Positions 23,696-32,192 of a stretch of 64,000 bases of DNA are shown one piece after another. The translations under genes and the position numbers were made by a program. Below the pieces are notes generated by a model. The model saw only the letters and a program-made list of their open reading frames with translations. It was not told where the DNA came from and did not search any database. The stretch spans positions 2,237,051 through 2,301,050 of the forward strand of contig NZ_KI783301.1 of the NCBI RefSeq assembly GCF_000510645.1, given 5' to 3'. This stretch comes from Thermicanus aegyptius DSM 12793. GTDB taxonomy: Bacteria; Bacillota; Bacilli; Thermicanales; Thermicanaceae. How positions within the stretch are numbered: the first letter of the stretch is position 1; each line of letters opens with the position of its first letter.

Positions 23696-24894
23696 CTTTC
23701 TCCCTCCCCTTGTTTTACAAAAAGGACCGGAGCCTGTTCGGATCCTACCCGCGAAAGGAGAAGATCCCGCGCCCGTGCCATCTCCTCCATCAATCGTGCA
23801 TTCTCCGTCCGCGTGCGAACCGCAATGCGAAAATGGAATGGGGTTAATCCCACATACGAAGAGGCATTGCGGATGAGAATGCCCCGCTTTCCCAAAACCT
23901 CCTGCAGGTCCGTCACCGTAAAAGGATCCAGAATACGCACCAAGAGGTAATTGGCGGCGGAGGGATAGACCCTCCACCCCAGCCGTTCCGTAATCGCCTC
24001 GTTAAGAAAGCTCCTCTCCTGCTGAATCAACACGCGCGTTTGTTCCACATACTCCTTCTCGTCAAGACAAGCCAGTCCCACTTCCTGTGCAAGGAGATTG
24101 ACACTCCAGGGCACCTGAAAACTCTCCAGCCGACGGATCATGTGGGGTGAAGCCAAAGCATATCCTAAGCGTAATCCGGGAATGGCATAGATCTTCGTCA
24201 GGGATCGGAGCAAGAGAAAATAAGAATCGTGGCGGAGAAAGGGAAGGAGGGTCGCCTGCTCCTGATCAGGAAGAAAGTCGATAAAGGCTTCATCCAACAC
24301 GCAGAGAATCTGTCGCGCTTTACTCCATGCGAATAGATGAAGCAATTCTTCCCGTGCATACACACTGCCCGTCGGATTATTGGGAGTGCCCAGGAGGATC
24401 AGGTCACACTCCTCAAATCGGGCCAGCATCTCTTGAAGATGCGGGCGGTATTCATTTTCCTCCGCAGCCACATAGCGGACGATTTCCACCCCGTAGATCC
24501 TCGCCATCCGCTCATATTCAACGAAAGAGGGGGATAGGAGCCCCACCCTCCGAGGACGGAACGCTTGGAAGAGAAGAGAGAGCAGTTCTGCCGCTCCATT
24601 CCCGACGAGAATAAAGTCCTCTTCCATGTGGTGCAAAGAAGATAATTTACGGGTTAAAGCCCGTTTCCCCGGATCTGGGTAACGATCAATCCTCCCCATG
24701 GCCTGTTCCATCGTTTTATATACCGTAGGGGGTGGTCCCATGGGATTGATGTTGGCACTGAAGTCGAGGAACTGGTCCGGATGAAACGGGAATTTCTCCG
24801 CCGCGCTCACCCGATCCCCCCCATGGCCATATTTCTCCAACCGACCCTCTTCGAGGTTCATCCTCGTCACTATCCTTTCCACTTGAACCTCCAC
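23692..24894 (-). CDS. cobD: L-threonine-O-3-phosphate decarboxylase CobD
   Basis: 400-residue fold-type I PLP enzyme related to HisC. DFSANINPMGPP near the N-terminus, GNGAAELLSLLF, LGTPNNPTGSVYAREELL, and LLRSLTKIYAIPGLRLGYAL with the PLP lysine in SLTKIYA. It gives the aminopropanol phosphate used by CbiB. HisC is the alternative reading, but the place inside the corrinoid operon favours CobD. It lies 16 bp downstream of btuF. Confidence 0.88.
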   Translation of the reverse strand: MEVQVERIVTRMNLEEGRLEKYGHGGDRVSAAEKFPFHPDQFLDFSANINPMGPPPTVYKTMEQAMGRIDRYPDPGKRALTRKLSSLHHMEEDFILVGNGAAELLSLLFQAFRPRRVGLLSPSFVEYERMARIYGVEIVRYVAAEENEYRPHLQEMLARFEECDLILLGTPNNPTGSVYAREELLHLFAWSKARQILCVLDEAFIDFLPDQEQATLLPFLRHDSYFLLLRSLTKIYAIPGLRLGYALASPHMIRRLESFQVPWSVNLLAQEVGLACLDEKEYVEQTRVLIQQERSFLNEAITERLGWRVYPSAANYLLVRILDPFTVTDLQEVLGKRGILIRNASSYVGLTPFHFRIAVRTRTENARLMEEMARARDLLLSRVGSEQAPVLFVKQGEGER

Positions 24895-24910
24895 TCACAT
24901 CATCGATCAC

Positions 24911-25924
24911 TCACTTAAAGACGTCCGGATAAACATCTTTCGCGATCTCCTCCAAGGCATCCATGAGACGAGGGCCAGGGCGTGAAACGGTATCCTGATT
25001 CAATTGGTAGATTTCTCCATTCTTAACCGCCGGAACTTCCTTCCAGGCCGGACGCTTCTTCACTTCTTCTACGGCATTGGGTACATAATCATAAGTTAAC
25101 AAAATGACATCCGGTTTGGCCGCCACCGCCTGCTCCTCCGTCCACTTCGGCCAACCTTCCTGATCGGCGGCCACATTGATGGCTCCCGCCGCTTCGAGAA
25201 GCTCATTCATAAAAGTTCCCTTTCCGGTGGTATAAAGTTCCGGGGGAGCAGAAATCTCCACCCATACTTTTTTCTTTTTATCGGCTGGGATCGTTTTCGC
25301 TTTCTCCACCACCGCCCGGTAACGTTCCTGCATGCCTTTAATCACTTCTTCTCCTTTATCGGAAGTGCCCGTCACTTTCGCCAAAAGTCGAATAGATTCA
25401 TAGACCTGATTCAGAGAAGTCGCGTCGTTCACCACCAAAACGTTTAACCCCGCTTCCCGCATCTTGGCCACCTGATCCACTTGTCCCGTCACATGCCACT
25501 GGTTGGCCAGCACAAGATCGGGATGGAGGGAGACCACTTTCTCAAGATCTACATTCATGTCGCCCACTTTCTCTTTGTTCTTTACCTCTTCCGGATAATT
25601 ATCATTGCTCGTCACCCCTACGATTTGATCCCCGTATCCCAACGCATAAATAATCTCTGTATTGCTGGGAATGAGGGAGATGATCCGCTCAGGGGCTTTT
25701 TCCACCGTAATCTCTTTGCCCGTCCCATCCTTGACGGTCACAGGGAAGGCATTCTCTTTCGTTGGGTTGTTTTCCGTGGGGGCGGTCGTCTGTGGATTCG
25801 AAAGTTGACCGGATGCGCTCTGTTCCGGTTTCCCTTGATCGGCACTGCACCCGATCATGCCCATCATGACTAGCGACAAGATAAGCAGGAACAGGCTTAA
25901 TTTACGAAAGATCGACTGTTTCAT
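24911..25924 (-). CDS. btuF: Corrinoid ABC transporter substrate-binding lipoprotein BtuF
   Basis: 337 residues. The N-terminus MKQSIFRKLSLFLLILSLVM leads to a lipobox ending GMIGC, so it is a lipoprotein. A low-complexity linker precedes the periplasmic-binding domain (PERIISLIPSNTEIIYALGY, VDLEKVVSLHPDLVLANQWH, KPDVILLTYDYVPN) of the BtuF/FepB class. The riboswitch and salvage genes indicate corrinoid binding. No btuC or btuD is seen here; the permease must be encoded elsewhere. Confidence 0.9.
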   Translation of the reverse strand: MKQSIFRKLSLFLLILSLVMMGMIGCSADQGKPEQSASGQLSNPQTTAPTENNPTKENAFPVTVKDGTGKEITVEKAPERIISLIPSNTEIIYALGYGDQIVGVTSNDNYPEEVKNKEKVGDMNVDLEKVVSLHPDLVLANQWHVTGQVDQVAKMREAGLNVLVVNDATSLNQVYESIRLLAKVTGTSDKGEEVIKGMQERYRAVVEKAKTIPADKKKKVWVEISAPPELYTTGKGTFMNELLEAAGAINVAADQEGWPKWTEEQAVAAKPDVILLTYDYVPNAVEEVKKRPAWKEVPAVKNGEIYQLNQDTVSRPGPRLMDALEEIAKDVYPDVFK

Positions 25925-26043
25925 TTTTTCCCCTTCCTTTTTACTGGTCTATTGGTCCATAAACATTTTTATAAGGACAGCAGAATCGATTCCCTTTTCT
26001 TTCTATCCCACCTCCATCCTCGAGTTTCCCTTCATGGCGGCAT

Positions 26044-26080
26044 GAAAAAGGAGACTTCCCCTTCAGGAAATCTCCTTTTG
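26044..26080 (-). terminator. Riboswitch expression-platform terminator
   Basis: On the minus strand AAGGAGATTTCC-TGAA-GGGGAAGTCTCCTT followed by TTT, between the cobalamin aptamer and btuF. It is the likely OFF-state terminator when adenosylcobalamin is bound. Confidence 0.8.
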
Positions 26081-26149
26081 CAAACGGATTTCGATACAAA
26101 GCTATGTATCTTCTCTGCCGTTGCCCTTTTCCTCGAAGGGAACTTGCCG

Positions 26150-26310
26150 TTCTTTTAGGCAGGTCTCCTGGCTTGCAGTTCCTCGATTCGTTCACCTTCC
26201 CATGCACGACGGTACACAGTGGCTGCCTTTCGGCCTAAACGTCTCTCCCTGCTTACAGTGGCGGGACCGCGCCGGATTTCCACCGGACTTCCCTATTAAC
26301 ACTTAGCGAG
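26150..26310 (-). ncRNA. Cobalamin (B12) riboswitch
   Basis: The minus strand carries the aptamer hallmarks in order: GGGAAGTCCGGTGGAAATCC (L/R core), GGCGCGGTCCCGCCACTGTA, and the B12-box GCCAGGAGACCTGCC near 26156-26176. It lies about 230 nt upstream of btuF and should repress btuF-cobD-cobU-cbiZ-cbiB when adenosylcobalamin is plentiful. Confidence 0.95.
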
Positions 26311-26431
26311 TCAACTAAGTGACCTAAAAGAGATATGAAGTTGATCTAAGCTTAATTATAGTAAAAAACCGGAATGAATCAACCGTCTTAGGATCTAAAC
26401 AGGATCAAAATTTACATCATTCATCCTTACT

Positions 26432-26872
26432 TTACTCCTCTTTCTTTCTGACCACCAATACCGGGCATCTCGTCTGATGTATCACCCCGTAACTAACACT
26501 TCCCAAAAGTGAACCTCTTAATGGCCCCATCCCCCTCGCCCCCATCACGATGTAATCCGCCTTCCACTGATCCGCAGCCTCCACGATTTTCTCTGCAGGG
26601 TTGCCCATCTCCACAACCTTTTCATAGGGGATGTGGGCTTCTTCCAAAAGGGACAGATAAGGAGTCATCACCGCCTCTCCCAATTCCTCGGCATAGGAAC
26701 GTATTTCTTCTTTGGAGAAAAAGATCTTGGTATGGGCGGTATCGAAACTGGGCTGTACGTTCATGATAAGAACCTTGGCGGCAAAAGCCTTGGCCAGTTT
26801 CATTCCTTCCTGCAGCGCCTCTTTGGAATGGTCAGATCCATCTACCGGAACCAGAATCACCATCTTGAACAT
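26432..26872 (-). CDS. Universal stress protein, UspA family
   Basis: 146 residues with ILVPVDGSDHSKEALQEGMK at the start and the ATP-binding signature MGARGMGPLRGSLLGSVSYG near the end (G-2X-G-9X-G-S). It is an ATP-binding Usp of the MJ0577 type. Single gene, facing away from the acetone locus regulator. Confidence 0.92.
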   Translation of the reverse strand: MFKMVILVPVDGSDHSKEALQEGMKLAKAFAAKVLIMNVQPSFDTAHTKIFFSKEEIRSYAEELGEAVMTPYLSLLEEAHIPYEKVVEMGNPAEKIVEAADQWKADYIVMGARGMGPLRGSLLGSVSYGVIHQTRCPVLVVRKKEE

Positions 26873-27100
26873 CGCCTCCCCTTCCGGCCTTTATCCAATC
26901 TGTATGATAACTTCGACGGAGGGAGGCGATTCCCCTTCCTTGCCGGGCTAGAAAAATAAAATCACACAAAACATTTTCATGATATCGTTTTCATTTTTAT
27001 TATGATATAATAGAGAATAGTACAATAATTCTGTTACATAGAAAGGGAAAAGAAATGGCAGGTTATCGGCAAAAGCCCCCAATCCACAGGAGGGAAAAAG

Positions 27101-29056
27101 ATGAACCCCCAGTTATCCTTTCATTCAGCCAGAGAAATGCATAAGAAGATCGATGAATTGGCCAATCTTTGGAGGACCTATGTTTTGGAAAACCATGACC
27201 CAGGACCCATACGACAAGATGTTCTGGAATCGTGGAAGCGGAGTGAACAATTCGGCGTAAGCCCAAAACAGAAAAGGACCTCGATCGTATGGACCGATGA
27301 AGAGATAAAAGAATGGACTCGGAAATCAAATTTCTATAAGATTTCTTATCCCATCTTGCAACACCTAACCTCTCAAATCAAGGGAACCGGTCACATGGTG
27401 GCGTTAACCGACCATCATGGGCGAATCGTCTATTTGGAAGGGGACCAACCGATTTTAAAAAAGGGGGAAGAGATTCATTTCCTTCGCGGGGCCGATTGGA
27501 GCGAGAAGACGGCAGGCACGAACGCCATCGGAACATCCCTCGCGCTCTCCCACCCCATCCAAATTTTCTCCTATGAGCATTTTAGCGAAGGCTTCCATCC
27601 CTGGACCTGCGCTTCCGCTCCCATCCGCGACCCGTTTACCGGGGAACTACTGGGTGCCATCGATCTGACCGGGCCCACCGAGTTTGGGCAGCCCCATACG
27701 TTGGGAATCGCCACGATGACCGCTTCCATCATACAACAGGGATATAAAGAAATCTCCCAAAAGAATTATCATCTCCTGCATGATCATTTTTTTAAAACGT
27801 TGCAGCTCTATAAAAATGACCCCCTGATGGTGCTCAGCTCTACGCTGCAGGTGATCGATGCTTCGGAGAAAGCCTTTGCCTTATTTCAGATGCAGGATCT
27901 CCATACCTTTTGGTCCCTTCCCGGAATGGACGGACTAAGGGAAGCCCTCCTTCAACAACGGGAAAGCAAAACCGAGATCGAACTATCCTCTCGTTCGTTA
28001 AAAATCATCTCCCAACTTCTCATGACGGATGGGAAGAAAATAGGGTACCTCCTCCATCTAAAGCGGTCGGAAAGAAAGCCGATTCCCCGCCTTATCCCGG
28101 AAGACCCGTGGGAGGAATTGATCGGGCAATCCCAGGTAATGAAAGAACTGATCCAAAAAGGCAGAAAAGTCTCTCCCACCAATGTTCCCGTCCTCTTAAC
28201 CGGGGAAAGCGGTACGGGAAAGGAGAGGTTCGCCCAGGCGATTCATCGGTCCAGCCTCCGCCATAAAGGACCTTTTGTCGCCATCAACTGCGGGGCCATT
28301 CCCAAAGAACTGATGGCCAGCGAACTCTTCGGTTATGAGCCGGGAACCTTTACAGGAGGGAACCCGAAAGGGAAGGCCGGAAAATTCGAAGAGGCGAATG
28401 GAGGGACCCTCTTCCTGGATGAAATCGGAGAGATGCCTCTGGACCTGCAAATCTATCTGTTGCGGGTATTGCAAGAGAAGGAAGTTATACGGCTCGGTTC
28501 CTCCAAACCGATCCAGGTGGATGTTCGGATCCTGGCCGCCACCAACCGAAATTTGGAGGAAATGGTGACGAAAGGGCTATTCCGGGCAGATCTCTACTTT
28601 CGCCTAAACGTGGTGGAGTTAAAACTCCCTCCCCTGCGGGAACGAAGGGAAGACATTCCACTCTTATGCCGATATTTTCTCCGGAAAAGCGCCATGAAGC
28701 ATCAGAAACAGGTCTTGCGACTGGACGAAGAGGTAATGAACCTCTGTATGCATCATCCCTGGCCCGGGAATCTCCGCCAACTGGAGAACGTGATCGAACA
28801 CGCCCTCATTTTCGCCCATGGGGACATGATTCAGCGGACGGATCTCCCGGCCTCCCTCTTCTTTCAACCTGAGATGGCATCGGAAGAAGAGGGGGAAGGA
28901 GAGGAGGATAACCCCCTGGCTGCAGAAGAAAAACGTCTGCTCCTAAAGCTTATCCTCGAGACGGATGGGAACCTCTCCGAAGTGGCAAGACGTTGCAACA
29001 TCGCCCGATCCACCCTCTATCGGAAACTGCGGAAGTACAAGATAAAGATGAAATAA
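27101..29056 (+). CDS. Sigma-54-dependent activator, AcoR type
   Basis: 651 residues. The N-terminal part begins with the AcoR-like RQDVLESWKRSEQFGVSP followed by a GAF sensor (residues ~80-225) and a PAS-like segment. The AAA+ domain shows Walker A GESGTGKE (368-375), Walker B GGTLFLDEIGEM, and the sigma-54 contact loop as GTFTGG (415-420) instead of the usual GAFTGA. The C-terminus has a Fis-type HTH (NLSEVARRCNIARSTLYRKL). ACAGGAGGG precedes the ATG. It is convergent with acxABC and is the likely activator of its -24/-12 promoter. Confidence 0.9.
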   Translation: MNPQLSFHSAREMHKKIDELANLWRTYVLENHDPGPIRQDVLESWKRSEQFGVSPKQKRTSIVWTDEEIKEWTRKSNFYKISYPILQHLTSQIKGTGHMVALTDHHGRIVYLEGDQPILKKGEEIHFLRGADWSEKTAGTNAIGTSLALSHPIQIFSYEHFSEGFHPWTCASAPIRDPFTGELLGAIDLTGPTEFGQPHTLGIATMTASIIQQGYKEISQKNYHLLHDHFFKTLQLYKNDPLMVLSSTLQVIDASEKAFALFQMQDLHTFWSLPGMDGLREALLQQRESKTEIELSSRSLKIISQLLMTDGKKIGYLLHLKRSERKPIPRLIPEDPWEELIGQSQVMKELIQKGRKVSPTNVPVLLTGESGTGKERFAQAIHRSSLRHKGPFVAINCGAIPKELMASELFGYEPGTFTGGNPKGKAGKFEEANGGTLFLDEIGEMPLDLQIYLLRVLQEKEVIRLGSSKPIQVDVRILAATNRNLEEMVTKGLFRADLYFRLNVVELKLPPLRERREDIPLLCRYFLRKSAMKHQKQVLRLDEEVMNLCMHHPWPGNLRQLENVIEHALIFAHGDMIQRTDLPASLFFQPEMASEEEGEGEEDNPLAAEEKRLLLKLILETDGNLSEVARRCNIARSTLYRKLRKYKIKMK

Positions 29057-29157
29057 ACCCCGTCATAAAATCTCCATCAACTCTGAAAACGGAAAGTTCA
29101 CCTCTTTATCCCCGATCATCGAAATTCCAGGAACACGGCTGATACCGCATCGGAACT

Positions 29158-29199
29158 CATGCGAGGTTCATACCCTCATATGCGGGGTTCATACCCGAA
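29158..29199. repeat. Two 21-bp tandem repeats
   Basis: ATGCGAGGTTCATACCCTCAT is followed at once by a copy with two or three changes (ATGCGGGGTTCATACCCGAAT). Between the convergent regulator and acxC; could be a binding site or neutral. Confidence 0.6.
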
Positions 29200-29204
29200 T
29201 AAAG

Positions 29205-29232
29205 GAAAATGCGCCCGTTTTCGGGCGCACGT
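29205..29232 (-). terminator. Terminator of the acx operon
   Basis: TGCGCCCG-AAAA-CGGGCGCA followed by TTTTCCTTTATT on the minus strand, about 70 bp after acxC. The stem can also stop regulator transcripts from the other side. Confidence 0.8.
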
Positions 29233-29299
29233 AGAAAAATCGCCATCAGATTCCACAAAATATCTCCAGTTCTGCATCACCATTCCCCTCAAGCAGCGT

Positions 29300-29794
29300 T
29301 TATCTCGGGACCGGGCGCCCCAACCATTCTTCGTAGAACGCATCGATGTCCGGCTCAAACTCCTTGATGACCGGATACCAAGGGGCCACATTTTCCACCT
29401 CCAATTGGGTCCCGCAGGAAGGGCAGTAATATTCCCGGAGCACCTGCCAGGCAGGATCGGGTGCCAGGAGCTTGGGATAAATCTCTTCCAGCTTCTCCTC
29501 CGTATCCCTCACATAAACCAACGCATGGAGTTTCCAATTGTCCGATGCATCGCAAAATTCATGGCCGCAATCGCACTTCACCACCCGTTTTCCATCTTCT
29601 TTCGCCACGATATAGAGATGGAGGCCTGCCGGAAGGAGGATCTTCTCCTTCCAGGGAACCCGCTCCTGCAAAATCTCCAGGTATAGATCAAAGCGATCCG
29701 GGTCCTTAAAACTGGAGAGCATCTCCTTCAGCTTAAAGAACTCAATCGTCCCATCGATCAATTCTTCAATGGTCTTCTTCTCATATTTCGCCAT
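29300..29794 (-). CDS. acxC: Acetone carboxylase gamma subunit
   Basis: 164 residues from the ATG at 29794 (GGGAGGG upstream). Cysteine clusters CDCGHEFCDASDNW and YYCPSCGTQLEVE are typical of the small gamma subunit of acetone/acetophenone-type carboxylases, which carries metal. The order beta-alpha-gamma and the sizes match known acxABC operons. Confidence 0.9.
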   Translation of the reverse strand: MAKYEKKTIEELIDGTIEFFKLKEMLSSFKDPDRFDLYLEILQERVPWKEKILLPAGLHLYIVAKEDGKRVVKCDCGHEFCDASDNWKLHALVYVRDTEEKLEEIYPKLLAPDPAWQVLREYYCPSCGTQLEVENVAPWYPVIKEFEPDIDAFYEEWLGRPVPR

Positions 29795-29868
29795 CTGTGA
29801 TCCCTCCCTTTTTGGCTCTTTCCCGCAAAAATCGCCTAATGACTCCCCGACGCACCGGAAGAGTGAAT

Positions 29869-32151
29869 TTAGTTGCGGCGATGCGCTCCGAAGATGGGCA
29901 TCTCCTGCGCTAACTCGCTTTCCGTCAATTCCCATTCGTCGGGCAGATTCCAGAAAGCACGGAATTCCTGGAGAAAGCGACCACTTAAGGCGAAGCTGGA
30001 AGCATACATGTGGCGCACCTGGATGGCTGCCTCTTTCTTCAGAATTTTTTCCCGTTCCATCTCCATCCATTCCCGCGTCGGCCTGCCTCTTTTGATCCGC
30101 TCCTGCCGGATCTTCCTCCTTCGCTCTTCCGTCTTTTCTTCATCCACCACCCATTTCCCTTTCTCATTCCGTGAAATGACGGCTCCGTACACCTTCTCCG
30201 CATAGTCGGGCAAAAGATGGCCACCATTCAGATCCTGTTCAATCGCCTTCGGTCTCCTCTCCAGGGGGTCGCCGAATCCAGGGCCCCCTCGGAGATAATT
30301 GAGGTAAAGATCATAATTCTCGAAGATGGCCTCTGTGGTGATCGCCTGCTTATCCCGGTATACCTCTTTGGCATTCATCACCTTCTCATACTGGGGATTG
30401 CCGGGATCGGGATCGCCTCCCAGCGGGATGGGCAGTTTCTTTTCGATCCGTTCATTCAAATCAGTGCCATGGGCTTCAAAACGATATCCCGATGCAGCCG
30501 GATATCCGCCCATGAGCCCCCCGTCGCTCGATACATAACCGTTCCCCATGAAGAACATGGTCCAATCCTTCGCACCCCAAACCATGCGCAGGCTCTCATA
30601 CCCATTTCCTCCCCGGTATTTGCCCGCTCCTCCCGTATTCGGTTTTATCTTTCGGCCCAGGTAGATCAGGGGTTCGGCCAATTCCCAGATCTCCATATCC
30701 CCCATGTCCCCTTCCGGGTTCCAAACCGCGGCGGCGTGATCAATTCCATCCTTTACCGCACCGGCGCCTACCCCTTCCGCCGCCGACTCAAAACTGTTCA
30801 CCGCATGATTCTCATGAAACTGGTTGTATCCGCCTCCTTGCAGCCAGTTGCTGGTATTGGCATTCCCTGCGTTTACCTCTTCCAAGTATCCCCGGGCAAA
30901 ATAGGCTCGGCTTAGGGAACGCCACAGGGGGCTCCAGGCCGATACGAGGAAGTGCCACGCGTAACTATGGGCGGTGCGGATATCATCGGGGTTGAGCCAG
31001 GAACCGTACGGTAGATCAAATCGGCTGGCAAAGTAAGCGCCGTCATTGATCCGGTCATTGGGGACGAGGGTCTGGGAGAGCATCACCCAGATGCCGCTGG
31101 TGATGGATACCGGGGTTGCGTTATAGCTGTGCCATCCCCAGCGATTTACCCCTTCAAAATCAATTTGGAACTTCCCATCCTTGTGAATGGTCATCTCATG
31201 GGGAGCATGCATCATGGTGTCGATCCGGGCATAGGGAGGGACATCCACATTCCGATAAGGAATATCGACGAAGGAGACGCCTCGGTACTTTCCAGGAATG
31301 GTGAGTGTTTTCACCTGATTGATAAATCCCCGCCGCCCGTCTTCAATCACTTCCCGGATGAACTGCTTATAGGCATCAATCCCCTCATCCTCCACCATCT
31401 GCAGGACCAGATCCCGAATCATGTGGCAGCCGGCAATCCGGGTCCGTTCATCCAACAGCCAATATTTGGTCGTGCGGATGGAACGTTGGCTTTCAATGAG
31501 CCAATCCCGGGAAAGGGTATCATTCTGACCGATTTTGCGGCAGGCGATCTGATACCCGTCGTCATAGCGGGTGACCGGTCCCACCGTCATGCTTCCCGGC
31601 GCGGTGGCGCCCGTGTCGATGACGTGGGTGACGCCTCCCACCCAGCCGATCAGTTCATCTCCCCAGAAAATGGGGACGATCGTGTGGACGTCGCAGGGAT
31701 GGACATTCCCGATTTGACAATCGTTGTTGCAAAAGATATCCCCCGGATGGATGCCCGGATTTTCTTCATATTCGTTGCGGATCATAAACTTGATGGCGGC
31801 GCCCATCGTCCCCACGTGGATGATGATCCCCGTGGACGTGACGATGGAATCCCCCTCCGGGGAATAAAGGGTAAAGCAGAGTTCCCCTTCCTGCTCCACG
31901 ATCGGGGAGGCAGCCACCCGTTTCGCCGTTTCCCGGGCGTGAACCACCCCTCCCCGGAGTTTGGCAAACATCTTCTCAAAACGGATCGGATTCGATTCCT
32001 TAAACGGAAGCTCCGTAAGCCCGGCGTAATGCCCCGTCTCTTTGCTGATGCGGTCCATCTCTTCCCGCATCTCCTTCAGGGTCTTCCCGTTCCAGCCAAT
32101 GGCCTTATTGGGGCTTACTCCTGCTTTTAAATCTTCTTGCCGAATGGCCAA
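29869..32151 (-). CDS. acxB: Acetone carboxylase alpha subunit (HyuB family)
   Basis: 760 residues, hydantoinase-B fold: IRNEYEENPGIHPGDIFCNN, DCQIGNVHPCDVHTIVPIFW, LIGWVGGVTHVIDTGATAPG, GGAGKYRGGNGYESLRMVWG. TTG start with GGAGGG upstream. With the beta subunit it carboxylates acetone to acetoacetate, consuming ATP to AMP level in the characterised enzyme from Xanthobacter. Related acetophenone carboxylases and hydantoinases are the alternatives; the AcoR-type regulator and the small gamma subunit favour acetone. Confidence 0.9.
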   Translation of the reverse strand: MAIRQEDLKAGVSPNKAIGWNGKTLKEMREEMDRISKETGHYAGLTELPFKESNPIRFEKMFAKLRGGVVHARETAKRVAASPIVEQEGELCFTLYSPEGDSIVTSTGIIIHVGTMGAAIKFMIRNEYEENPGIHPGDIFCNNDCQIGNVHPCDVHTIVPIFWGDELIGWVGGVTHVIDTGATAPGSMTVGPVTRYDDGYQIACRKIGQNDTLSRDWLIESQRSIRTTKYWLLDERTRIAGCHMIRDLVLQMVEDEGIDAYKQFIREVIEDGRRGFINQVKTLTIPGKYRGVSFVDIPYRNVDVPPYARIDTMMHAPHEMTIHKDGKFQIDFEGVNRWGWHSYNATPVSITSGIWVMLSQTLVPNDRINDGAYFASRFDLPYGSWLNPDDIRTAHSYAWHFLVSAWSPLWRSLSRAYFARGYLEEVNAGNANTSNWLQGGGYNQFHENHAVNSFESAAEGVGAGAVKDGIDHAAAVWNPEGDMGDMEIWELAEPLIYLGRKIKPNTGGAGKYRGGNGYESLRMVWGAKDWTMFFMGNGYVSSDGGLMGGYPAASGYRFEAHGTDLNERIEKKLPIPLGGDPDPGNPQYEKVMNAKEVYRDKQAITTEAIFENYDLYLNYLRGGPGFGDPLERRPKAIEQDLNGGHLLPDYAEKVYGAVISRNEKGKWVVDEEKTEERRRKIRQERIKRGRPTREWMEMEREKILKKEAAIQVRHMYASSFALSGRFLQEFRAFWNLPDEWELTESELAQEMPIFGAHRRN

Positions 32152-32192
32152 AGTAAATCCCTCCTTTTTTCTGTCTCACATTCCAGTTCCTT

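Noticed and set aside
26981..27011. Sigma-A promoter for the AcoR-type gene
   Set aside because: A TATAAT is present at 27006-27011, but no acceptable -35 lies at 16-18 bp; left as possible only.
31129..32130. 333-codon plus-strand frame opposite acxB
   Set aside because: It is the antisense shadow of a GC-rich gene, with no SD or family motif; the minus-strand gene is certain.
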